A stretch of 8,345 nt of DNA, taken from NCBI GenBank assembly GCA_003556985.1, contig PWPZ01000079.1:1-8345 (forward strand). Direction: 5' to 3'. Under the pieces are notes generated by a model that was not told the DNA's origin, ran no database searches, and was given only the letters and a program-made list of their open reading frames with translations. This DNA is from Bacteroidota bacterium. Its GTDB lineage: Bacteria; Bacteroidota; Bacteroidia; Bacteroidales; PUMT01. This document shows, piece after piece, positions 1 to 6,677 of this stretch (its first letter is position 1; every line of letters starts with the position of its first letter). Both the position numbers and the translations under genes were made by a program.

Positions 1-629
1 ATATGGATGAGGTTTATCAGCACATCGGTCCGACCGGAAGGCCACTGCAACCGAGGGCCAGGCCCGGGGATGTTCGCTTTGTCGATGTTAATAATGATGG
101 TGTTATTAATGAGAATGACAGGACCATGATCGGAAACCCGACTCCCCCGGTGACATTTGGAATGAACGGTTCAGTTGAGTACAGGCAGTTTGACATCTCA
201 ATGTATTTCGTCGGAAGCTATGGCAACGATATTTTTAATGGTGCGCAACGGCAGGATCTCCGGTTTACAAACCGGTCAACCGCCATTTTGGATCGCTGGA
301 CCGGCGAGGGAACTTCTTCCAGCACTCCCAGATATACCTGGACAGATGCAAATAACAACTACCGGGTGTCTGATCTGTATATTGAGGATGGTTCTTTTAT
401 AAAGTTAAAAAATATTCAGGTAGGTTATACATTTAACGACATGTTTCAAAATCGCATTAATGCATCGAATCTGAGAATTTATGCTTCTGCCGAAAACCTT
501 TTGACAATAACCAATTACACAGGTGCTGATCCTGAAATTGGTGCTATGAGTCCGTTTAATATAGGTATTGACAGGGGAATTTATCCTCAGGCAAGAACCT
601 GGCGTCTGGGGATAATCATGACATTTTAA
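1..629 (+). CDS. SusC/RagA-family TonB-dependent outer-membrane transporter, C-terminal part (5' end outside window)
   Basis: This is the C-terminal end of a SusC-type TonB-dependent transporter, which imports oligosaccharides through the outer membrane together with its SusD lid. About 208 residues are visible out of a usual length near 1000. The ATG at 3 is only an internal Met, because the frame is open to the window edge. Seen in the sequence: the calcium-loop-like stretch DVNNDGVINENDRT (about residues 28-41 of the visible part) followed by IGNPTPP, then alternating beta-strand segments, the family signature YIEDGSFIKLKNIQVGYTF, the segment LRIYASAENLLTITNYTGADPEIG (split here only by eye), and a final strand ending in Phe, as expected for Bam-inserted barrel proteins. 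It ends 16 bases before a SusD gene on the same strand, so the two are almost certainly co-transcribed. Family assignment is firm; the imported glycan cannot be told from this part. Confidence 0.95.
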   Translation, partial: MDEVYQHIGPTGRPLQPRARPGDVRFVDVNNDGVINENDRTMIGNPTPPVTFGMNGSVEYRQFDISMYFVGSYGNDIFNGAQRQDLRFTNRSTAILDRWTGEGTSSSTPRYTWTDANNNYRVSDLYIEDGSFIKLKNIQVGYTFNDMFQNRINASNLRIYASAENLLTITNYTGADPEIGAMSPFNIGIDRGIYPQARTWRLGIIMTF

Positions 630-645
630 TTTAAACAAGCAGACC

Positions 646-2196
646 ATGAAAAAACATTTATTTAATATAGCAAAAGCATTATTAATTATATTGCTTTTAA
701 CAGGTTGTGATGATTTTCTGGATCTTAAGCCTCTTGATCAGGAAGTTTCTACGAATTTCTATCAGACAGAAGATCATGCCATGCAGGCGCTGGTGGCAGT
801 TTACGATGTGTTGACCTATCAGTCAACTCCCGGTGTTGCATGGGCTCCCTTTATTACAGTCTCCGATATACTTTCCGACGATGCCTATGCAGGGGGTTCC
901 GATGCAAATGACGGCCTGCAGCAGCAGGAGATGAACACTTTCAATATTCCAACAACCAACAGCATTGTCCATTCCACATGGATAAAGAATTATATTGGCA
1001 TTTACAGGGCAAATCAGTTTCTGGAAGTTATTGATGATATAGATGCGCCGGACGGCTTCAAAGCACGAACCATAGCTGAGGCTAAATTTCTTAGAGCTTA
1101 CTTTTACTTTGAACAGGTTCGCTTTTTTGAAAACATTCCGCTGCTTACTTCAACTATTAAAGGACCCTCAGGATACCAGCAGGAACAAAATACACCCGGG
1201 GAGGTGTACGATCAGATTGCTTTGGATCTTGCAGAGGCGATTACTGATCTACCCGAAAGTGTCCCTTCAGCCGAAGCTGGCAGAATCACCAGATGGGCAG
1301 CACAGGCATTGCTTGCAAGAGTTTACCTGTTTTACAACGGTGTATACGGAGATGACCTGGATGCTGGTGGTAATATTATTAATCAGACGGTAGTTATAGA
1401 CTACCTTGAAGATCTGATTGAAAACAGTGGTCACGATCTTTTCCCCGACTACGAGCTCAATTTCCGGCTGGCAGGAGAATTCGGCATAGAATCGGTTTTT
1501 GAGATATCCTATGGCGATACCCCTCCCTGGTGGGATTGGGGATACGTAAGAGGTGGCCACGGGAACCTGTCGGCCCAGATGCAGGGCCCAAGGGTGACCG
1601 GATCACAAAACTGGAACAGGGGATGGAGCTTTGCTCCGGTAAGCCACAAGCTTGCAGAGGATTTAGCCGATGATCCAAGATTTGAGTACACTATTCTCAC
1701 TGAAGAGGAACTTGACGGTAATTTAGTCAAAGGCTATCAGCATACCGGTTATTTTTCCAAAAAGTACAGCTCCGATGCGGAGCATCAGGGATCAGACGGC
1801 CAGTTTGAACTGAACAGAACATCCAATCACCGTGTGATCCGCTTTTCCGATGTGCTACTAATGGCAGCGGAACTCGGAAGTCCAAATGCGCAGCAATATC
1901 TTGACCGGGTAAGAGAAAGGGTCGGGTTAACCAGTGTTCCTGCAACGGACGAAAATATTTTCAGGGAAAGGCGGCTTGAACTATCTCTGGAGGGAATAAG
2001 GTATTATGATGTTATCCGTCGTGGACTTACATATGCTGGTCAGGAGCTGACACATTCTGTGATGGGACCCAATTATGAAGGAGACCAGGAAATATTTACT
2101 GTTACTTTCAATCCGGCTCCCAGGGGATTTTTGCCCATTCCCCAGACAGAGATAGACCTTTCCGCAGGAGTTTTTGTCCAAAATGACGGATATTAG
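646..2196 (+). CDS. SusD/RagB-family surface glycan-binding lipoprotein
   Basis: A 516-residue protein, normal length for SusD-like nutrient-binding lipoproteins that cap the SusC barrel and bind glycan at the cell surface. The N-terminus is a lipoprotein signal: MKKH, a Leu/Ile-rich core, and the lipobox LLTGC with the acylated Cys at residue 21. Two aspartates follow the Cys, in keeping with Bacteroidota surface-export signals. The conserved N-terminal FLDLKPLDQEV is present, as is the helical TPR-like region (AEAKFLRAYFYFEQVRFF, about 145-162) typical of SusD. The C-terminal family region has RFSDVLLMAAEL, YLDRVRERVGL, FRERRLELSLEGIRYYDVIRR and FLPIPQTEIDLS. The ATG is 16 bases after the SusC stop, so translation is probably coupled within one operon. 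Ligand specificity is not readable. The only clue is the downstream hydrolase. Confidence 0.96.
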   Translation: MKKHLFNIAKALLIILLLTGCDDFLDLKPLDQEVSTNFYQTEDHAMQALVAVYDVLTYQSTPGVAWAPFITVSDILSDDAYAGGSDANDGLQQQEMNTFNIPTTNSIVHSTWIKNYIGIYRANQFLEVIDDIDAPDGFKARTIAEAKFLRAYFYFEQVRFFENIPLLTSTIKGPSGYQQEQNTPGEVYDQIALDLAEAITDLPESVPSAEAGRITRWAAQALLARVYLFYNGVYGDDLDAGGNIINQTVVIDYLEDLIENSGHDLFPDYELNFRLAGEFGIESVFEISYGDTPPWWDWGYVRGGHGNLSAQMQGPRVTGSQNWNRGWSFAPVSHKLAEDLADDPRFEYTILTEEELDGNLVKGYQHTGYFSKKYSSDAEHQGSDGQFELNRTSNHRVIRFSDVLLMAAELGSPNAQQYLDRVRERVGLTSVPATDENIFRERRLELSLEGIRYYDVIRRGLTYAGQELTHSVMGPNYEGDQEIFTVTFNPAPRGFLPIPQTEIDLSAGVFVQNDGY

Positions 2197-2342
2197 TGTT
2201 TATCCTGCATATTTAGAATATTACAAATAATCACTAACCGGCCTTAAGTGCATTTGCATCTGCTCTTGCAATATGGGAAAAGTATGTCTCTGATTAAGGT
2301 GAAGGATTGAAAAAATTGAACCGATTTAAAATATTAACCATT

Positions 2343-3674
2343 ATGAAGTCTATACGGATTACCCGCTATGCGATAATATCGTTACTGATGATATCATTCT
2401 ATATCCCGGGAAATGCACATGAGGATCCCATGAAATATGGCCCGTCGCGTGTTGAATTAAAAAAGACCGATGGCAGGTACCGTTTATTTGTCAATGGAGA
2501 AGAGTTTTGGGTTAAAGGAGCAGGGTGTGAATTCGGTCCATGTGACCTGGTTGCGTTATATGGCGGAAATTCTATTCGTACCTGGCGCGTAAATAATGGG
2601 ATAAATTCCGGAAGGGAAGTCCTTGATCAGGCCTGGGAAAACGGCCTTATGGTTATGATGGGACTGGATATTGCCGGTGAGCGGCATGGTTTTGATTATG
2701 ACGACGAGGCTGCGGTAGCCCGGCAGCTCAAAAATATAAAAAAGGATGTTATGGAGCTAAAAGATCATCCTGCACTGCTGGGATGGGGAATAGGCAATGA
2801 ACTCAATCACCGTTATACCAACATGCGTGTATGGGATGCTGTAAATGATATAGCCAGGATGATCAGGGAAGTTGATGGGAATAGCGTGGTTACAACCATG
2901 CTTGCCGGTTTTGCGCCTGATGATGTAAAATACATTAAGGATAATTGCCCCTACCTTGACTTTCTTTCAGTACAAATGTACGCGGATATTATAAACCTTG
3001 AACAAAGGCTAGAAGAGGCAGGATATGACGGTCCGTATCTGGTGACAGAATGGGGTGCCACAGGGCACTGGGAAATGCCCGCAACTGAATGGGGCTCACC
3101 CATTGAACAATCTTCAGCTGAAAAAGCAGATATGATCAGGCTTCGTTATGAGAAGGCTATTCTCTCAGATAAGACAAATTGCCTTGGGTCTTATGTATTT
3201 CTCTGGGGCCAGAAGCAGGAACGAACTCCAACCTGGTATGGACTTTTTACAGAGGAGGGCGAAAAAACAGAGGCTGTTAATGTCATGGAATATTTATGGA
3301 CAGGTAAATGGCCGGAACAGATGGCTCCCAGGTTATTAGATGCAGAAATAAAGGATAAGGGAGGACGTTTTGATAATGTCAAACTTAAAGAGGATGTTTT
3401 ATATTCGGCATTTATTGAGGTTGAAAATTCAGGTAATAAAAATATTAATGCCCTGAATGCCAGGGCAGAAATACTTCCCGAACCGACAGAATTGAGTGAT
3501 GGTGGTGATTTTGAGGAAAGACCCGGATCAATCGACGGACTAATAATATCGGCAGCCCCACACGAGGTTATTTTCCAATCGCCAGTTCAAAAAGGCGCAT
3601 ACCGGTTGTTCATTTACGTTTCAGATGATAATTCAAATACGGGGACCATTAATATACCATTCTTAATCCCCTGA
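2343..3674 (+). CDS. secreted clan GH-A glycoside hydrolase, TIM barrel plus Ig-like domain (GH158/GH2-like; possible beta-1,3-glucanase)
   Basis: A retaining glycoside hydrolase of 443 residues from the ATG at 2343. That start gives a clean signal peptide (MKSIRITRY, hydrophobic ISLLMISFYI, likely cleavage after GNA at residue 25) with no lipobox, so the mature protein is probably periplasmic or exported. An in-frame TTG at 2307, preceded by GGTGAAGG, would add 12 residues. The TIM barrel spans about 35-330: VNGEEFWVKGAG near strand 1, GGNSIRTWR near strand 2, the acid/base in GWGIGNELNH (Glu153, codon 2799-2801), VQMYAD, the nucleophile in LVTEWGATG (Glu236, codon 3048-3050) and a strand-8 Trp in VFLWGQ. 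Residues of about 340-443 form a beta-rich Ig-like module. The architecture and the 83-residue spacing of the two glutamates remind me of GH158 beta-1,3-glucanases, with GH2- or GH5-like proteins as alternatives. It lies 146 bases after SusD on the same strand, which suggests it processes the glycan imported by that pair. Hydrolase class is secure; family and substrate are inferred. Confidence 0.85.
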   Translation: MKSIRITRYAIISLLMISFYIPGNAHEDPMKYGPSRVELKKTDGRYRLFVNGEEFWVKGAGCEFGPCDLVALYGGNSIRTWRVNNGINSGREVLDQAWENGLMVMMGLDIAGERHGFDYDDEAAVARQLKNIKKDVMELKDHPALLGWGIGNELNHRYTNMRVWDAVNDIARMIREVDGNSVVTTMLAGFAPDDVKYIKDNCPYLDFLSVQMYADIINLEQRLEEAGYDGPYLVTEWGATGHWEMPATEWGSPIEQSSAEKADMIRLRYEKAILSDKTNCLGSYVFLWGQKQERTPTWYGLFTEEGEKTEAVNVMEYLWTGKWPEQMAPRLLDAEIKDKGGRFDNVKLKEDVLYSAFIEVENSGNKNINALNARAEILPEPTELSDGGDFEERPGSIDGLIISAAPHEVIFQSPVQKGAYRLFIYVSDDNSNTGTINIPFLIP

Positions 3675-3829
3675 AACCGGACATCTTCCTCCCACTCCGT
3701 CAAAGTGCCAATTAAGAAAAAAATTGATGTTTACAGGTTAACTGTTCTAAATGATCAGCCTGTTTTGATTCCCCGGAATAATATACAGGCGGGTGACTTC
3801 CGGTGGGCGGTTGATGTTTATCCGGTACT
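3675..3829. other. convergent intergenic gap without a clear gene or terminator
   Basis: These 155 bases separate the ends of two convergent genes, where a bidirectional terminator is expected. The only dyad is CCGGAA (3773-3778) with TTCCGG (3798-3803), a six-base stem with a 19-base loop and no T-run. The hydrolase frame stays open after its TGA up to a TAA at 3840-3842, giving 55 sense codons that overlap the end of the aldehyde dehydrogenase gene. I do not recognise the peptide and do not call it a gene. Confidence 0.4.
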
Positions 3830-5206
3830 CTATTTTATGTAAACCGTCTTGATATTAGTGAACTCCCTTATGCCGAAATATGACAATTCCCTGCCGTAGC
3901 CGCTGTCGCCAATTCCGCCGAAAGGCAGACGGGGATCGGACCTGACCAGGTCATTTACAAAACAGCTTCCTGCATCAATCCGGTTCTCTGCAATATTCCT
4001 TGCCCTGTCGATATCTTTGCTGAAAACGGCCGCACCCAGTCCGAACCTGGAATCATTGGCTATCCTGACAGCATCCTCTTCGTCATCGGCTTCTATGATT
4101 GCGGCCACGGGTCCGAATATTTCCTCTTCATATGCAGGCATCCCGGGCCTGACACGACCAAGGACGGTTGGAGGATACCAGGCCCCTTCCCCGGCGGGAA
4201 TCTCCGCGCCCAGAAGGCATTCAGCTCCCTTACCAATACTTGCCAGAACCTGCCGGTGCAAATCGTCCCTTAACGTTTCGGAAGCCTGAGGACCAAGATC
4301 GTTCTGCTCATCCATTGGATCACCCATTTTTTTATCTTTCATTTCAGCAACGAATTTCTTTTCGAAACTCTCCAGTACCGGCTTCACAACAATAAACCGT
4401 TTTGCAGCAATGCAGCTTTGTCCGCCGTTTATAAGCCGGCTGGCAGCACAAATCCTGACGGCATAGTCAAGGTCGGCATCTTCAAGGATTATATAGGGAT
4501 CGCTGCCGCCCAGCTCCATCACGGTTTTCTTAAGTTCTTCTCCTGCCTTCGCCGCCACGGACTTACCTGCCTGAACGCTTCCGGTAAGTGTTACCGCTTT
4601 TATCACCCGGTTTTCAATAACCGATGCCACTTCACTGCCGCCAAGTTTCAGTGACCTGAAAAGATTAGCGGGGAAGCCCGATTTTCGGAATAAATCTTCA
4701 ATGGCAAGAGAGCAGCCGGTAACGTTGGAAGCATGCTTGAGAAGAGCGCCGTTCCCGGCCATCAGTGAGGGAGCTGCAAAACGAAAAACCTGCCAGAAGG
4801 GAAAATTCCAGGGCATAATGGCAAGGATAACTCCCAGCGGCTGGTAAGCAACATAACTATCCTCCGCTTCCGTATCAATGTACTCATTTGTCAGAAAGCC
4901 TTCGGCATTTTTAGCATAGTATTCACACACAACGGCGCATTTTTCAATTTCGGCTTTTGCCTGTTTTACAGGCTTTCCCATTTCTTTGGTGATAATCCGC
5001 GAATAATTTTCAACACCGGCACGCAGATTTTCAGCCACCTTCATCATGAGTTCGCTTCGGTTTTCAAAACCGCTTTCCTGCCAGGTCTTCTGAGAACTGC
5101 TGGCATCCAGGAGAATACGTTCAACTTCGGCGGGACTGTGCTTCTGGTATTCCTCAATAATTTTCCCGGTGGAAGGGTCGGTGGAGATCAGTTTTTTTGT
5201 GGCCAT
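3830..5206 (-). CDS. sad: NAD(P)-dependent succinate-semialdehyde dehydrogenase, Sad/YneI type
   Basis: An aldehyde dehydrogenase of 458 residues, close to the length of E. coli Sad (YneI), which oxidises succinate semialdehyde to succinate in 4-aminobutyrate and related catabolism in the cytoplasm. Visible motifs in order: MPWNFPFWQVFRFAAP with the oxyanion Asn134; LLKHASNV with Lys157, the form typical of the Sad branch; the cofactor-loop LTGSVQAG (207-214); ELGGSDPYI with general base Glu231; GGQSCIAAKRF with nucleophile Cys265; EEIFGPVAAI (361-370); and the C-terminal PFGGIGDSGYGRELS. All catalytic residues are intact and there is no signal peptide. It is transcribed convergently with the glycoside hydrolase and divergently from ldhA, with which it shares a dyad-rich 286-base intergenic region. 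The aldehyde substrate is inferred from subfamily similarity; related enzymes oxidise glutarate semialdehyde or other aldehydes. Confidence 0.88.
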   Translation of the reverse strand: MATKKLISTDPSTGKIIEEYQKHSPAEVERILLDASSSQKTWQESGFENRSELMMKVAENLRAGVENYSRIITKEMGKPVKQAKAEIEKCAVVCEYYAKNAEGFLTNEYIDTEAEDSYVAYQPLGVILAIMPWNFPFWQVFRFAAPSLMAGNGALLKHASNVTGCSLAIEDLFRKSGFPANLFRSLKLGGSEVASVIENRVIKAVTLTGSVQAGKSVAAKAGEELKKTVMELGGSDPYIILEDADLDYAVRICAASRLINGGQSCIAAKRFIVVKPVLESFEKKFVAEMKDKKMGDPMDEQNDLGPQASETLRDDLHRQVLASIGKGAECLLGAEIPAGEGAWYPPTVLGRVRPGMPAYEEEIFGPVAAIIEADDEEDAVRIANDSRFGLGAAVFSKDIDRARNIAENRIDAGSCFVNDLVRSDPRLPFGGIGDSGYGRELSYFGIREFTNIKTVYIK

Positions 5207-5238
5207 AGGATATTATTTTTATAATTGGTAAATATCTT

Positions 5239-5267
5239 TTCACTGTGAACTTTTCACCTTTCAGGTG
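5239..5267. promoter_or_regulatory. cluster of short palindromes upstream of the aldehyde dehydrogenase gene
   Basis: Three overlapping or adjacent dyads lie 33-61 bases upstream of the minus-strand start: TTCAC-T-GTGAA (5239-5249), GTGAA-CTT-TTCAC (5245-5257) and CACCT-TTC-AGGTG (5255-5267). The left half TGTGAAC equals a half-site of the Streptomyces-type Rex operator, but the spacer is three bases rather than four. The position suits an operator or leader hairpin for the minus-strand gene. No convincing -7 or -33 element was found on that strand. Confidence 0.3.
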
Positions 5268-5304
5268 GTGATTTTATGCGATAATATAAAATTAGGTAAC
5301 ACAG

Positions 5305-5320
5305 AGTTAAATTGTTAACT
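5305..5320. promoter_or_regulatory. Rex-like operator, AGTTAA-ATTG-TTAACT palindrome
   Basis: A perfect palindrome with 6-base arms and a 4-base spacer. Its core GTTAA-N4-TTAAC has the same half-sites and spacing as the inner part of the TTGTTAANNNNTTAACAA form of the Rex operator; the outer bases (GA on the left, TT on the right, against TT and AA) do not match. Rex represses fermentation genes, classically lactate and alcohol dehydrogenases, until NADH rises. The site lies in the divergent gap, 172 bases upstream of ldhA and about 100 upstream of the aldehyde dehydrogenase start, so it could serve either. Short AT-rich palindromes do arise by chance, so the assignment rests on context. Confidence 0.4.
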
Positions 5321-5416
5321 TTATATAGGAAATTTTTCTCCACCACCAATCCTTCCGGTGAAGTCACAATATGATGATCAATTGGAGCCTCGAAAACAAA
5401 GTATAAACAGAATCAG

Positions 5417-5458
5417 TTCCGATCTGTTATATTTTGGTAATATTTAAACAGATCGGAA
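5417..5458. repeat. perfect 12-base inverted repeat with nested 5-base stem, upstream of ldhA
   Basis: TTCCGATCTGTT (5417-5428) and AACAGATCGGAA (5447-5458) are exact reverse complements. Inside them ATATT (5429-5433) and AATAT (5439-5443) form a second stem around the loop TTGGT, leaving a three-base bulge (TTA). The arm centres are 30 bases apart, about three helical turns, so a dimeric protein could contact both on one face. The spacer holds TATATTTT and TATTTTGG, near matches to the Bacteroidota -7 element TAnnTTTG. The repeat ends 34 bases before the ldhA ATG. It could be an operator flanking the promoter or an RNA hairpin in the leader. No T-run follows on either strand, which argues against a simple intrinsic terminator. 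Confidence 0.65.
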
Positions 5459-5492
5459 AAAGTGTTTCCAAAATTTAAATTCCCACATATTC

Positions 5493-6500
5493 ATGAAAAC
5501 AACTATTGCTTTTTTTGACGCCAAACCTTACGATAAGGAAATATTCAATGCAGTTAACAGTAAATATGAATTTGATATTAAATATTTCAAATTTAATATC
5601 ACTGCCGAAAATGCTATTCTGTCTGAAGGTGCAGATGTGGTCTGTGCCTTTGTAAACGATATAATTTCGGATGAAATAATAGAAAGATTACATGAATATG
5701 GAGTAAAGCTGATAGCTCTCCGCAGCGCAGGCTATAACAATATCGATCTTAAAGCCGCTTACGGCAAAATAGCCGTGGCAAGAGTACCTGCTTACTCGCC
5801 CAATGCGATAGCAGAACATACCGTTGCACTTATGCTTTCACTTAACCGTAAGATCCACAGGGCATACTGGAGAACCAGGGATTCAAATTTTTCACTGAGC
5901 GGTTTAATGGGCTTTGATATGCATAATAAATATACAGGGGTTATCGGAACAGGTAAAATAGGAAAGGTACTGGTGAAAATCCTGACGGGCTTCGGCATGA
6001 AAGTTCTTACCCATGATCCCTATCCCGATAATGAATTTGCAGCAGAAACAGGTTGCAGGTATGTTCAACTCGATGAGCTGTTCACAAAGTCAGAAATTAT
6101 CTCCCTTAACTGTCCACTGACCAGGGATACGGAATATATGATCAATAAGTCCAATATTGAACAAATGAAGGATGGGGTCATGATAATAAACACCGGCCGG
6201 GGAAAACTGATTAAAACCGCCGATCTGATCGACGGATTGAAGAGTGGAAAAATAGGGAGCGCAGGATTGGATGTCTATGAAGAGGAGGCCGAGTTTTTCT
6301 TTGAAGACCTTTCCAACAGGGTACTAACGGATGATATTCTGGCCAGGCTTTTATCCTTTAACAACGTTATCATAACATCCCACCAGGGATTTTTTACCAG
6401 GGAAGCCATGCATAATATTGCAGAAACCACCATGAACAACATCATGAACTTCCGGAAAAATGAGAAGGATTTCAATGAGATATGTTATAAATGCCCTTAG
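5493..6500 (+). CDS. ldhA: D-lactate dehydrogenase (NAD-dependent, fermentative LdhA)
   Basis: A 335-residue D-2-hydroxyacid dehydrogenase, slightly longer than E. coli LdhA (329). It would reduce pyruvate to D-lactate with NADH in the cytoplasm and so regenerate NAD during fermentation. Seen in order: N-terminal catalytic-domain segment MKTTIAFFDAKPYDK, substrate-loop LRSAGYNNID (Arg77), PAYSPNAIAEHTVALML, the Rossmann motif GVIGTGKIGK (149-158) with the NAD-selecting acid Asp175 in THDPYP, and the catalytic triad Arg236 (NTGRGKL), Glu265 (DVYEEEAE) and His297 (TSHQGFFT). The FFFED segment after the Glu is the LdhA hallmark that separates it from phosphoglycerate or glyoxylate reductases. 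The ATG at 5493 gives the canonical N-terminus. A long leader upstream carries a Rex-core palindrome and a 12-base inverted repeat, so redox control is plausible. No clear terminator follows; the next gene starts 177 bases downstream. Confidence 0.94.
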   Translation: MKTTIAFFDAKPYDKEIFNAVNSKYEFDIKYFKFNITAENAILSEGADVVCAFVNDIISDEIIERLHEYGVKLIALRSAGYNNIDLKAAYGKIAVARVPAYSPNAIAEHTVALMLSLNRKIHRAYWRTRDSNFSLSGLMGFDMHNKYTGVIGTGKIGKVLVKILTGFGMKVLTHDPYPDNEFAAETGCRYVQLDELFTKSEIISLNCPLTRDTEYMINKSNIEQMKDGVMIINTGRGKLIKTADLIDGLKSGKIGSAGLDVYEEEAEFFFEDLSNRVLTDDILARLLSFNNVIITSHQGFFTREAMHNIAETTMNNIMNFRKNEKDFNEICYKCP

Positions 6501-6600
6501 CCGGGTCTTTATGTCTGAAAAAAGTTTCTAAGGTAGCCCGGTCAGTACATCTGAATTGATTAAATCAGAGGATTGGATTCTAATTACCCGTACAACAGAA

Positions 6601-6656
6601 AGTTAAATTACTTAAAGCATTAAACTTTTTCAATTAAGTGATGTTCTTATTTAACT
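6601..6656. repeat. nested AT-rich inverted repeats upstream of the histidine kinase
   Basis: AGTTAAA (6601-6607) pairs with TTTAACT (6650-6656), and inside it ACTTAA (6610-6615) pairs with TTAAGT (6634-6639) around an 18-base loop. The structure ends 21 bases before the GTG start. It may be an operator or a weak leader hairpin, but the arms are almost entirely A and T and the internal loop is lopsided (2 against 10 bases), so chance is a real alternative. The rest of the 177-base gap shows only a weak dyad (CCGGG 6501-6505 with CCCGG 6537-6541) and an 11-base palindrome (6557-6567). Confidence 0.25.
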
Positions 6657-6677
6657 CCGCAATCAAAACAGTAAACC

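Noticed and set aside
1267..1560. Long open frames antisense to the SusD gene, and others antisense to the aldehyde dehydrogenase (4017-4289)
   Set aside because: They lie wholly inside well-supported genes, have no recognisable family motifs, and are explained by codon bias of the real gene.
2209..2221. ATATT-TAG-AATAT palindrome between SusD and the hydrolase
   Set aside because: Five-base arms of only A and T are expected by chance in this AT-rich gap, and no promoter element was found with it.
3773..3803. CCGGAA/TTCCGG dyad as bidirectional terminator between the convergent genes
   Set aside because: The stem is six bases, the loop 19 bases, and no T-run follows on either strand.
5371..5406. 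Short open frame ATGATGATCAATTGGAGC... encoding 11 residues (MMINWSLENKV) upstream of ldhA
   Set aside because: It is too short to tell from chance, has no regulatory codon run and no attenuator layout beyond lying before the inverted repeat.
6501..6541. CCGGG/CCCGG dyad as terminator after ldhA
   Set aside because: It has a five-base stem with a 31-base loop and no T-run, so it is not a convincing intrinsic terminator.
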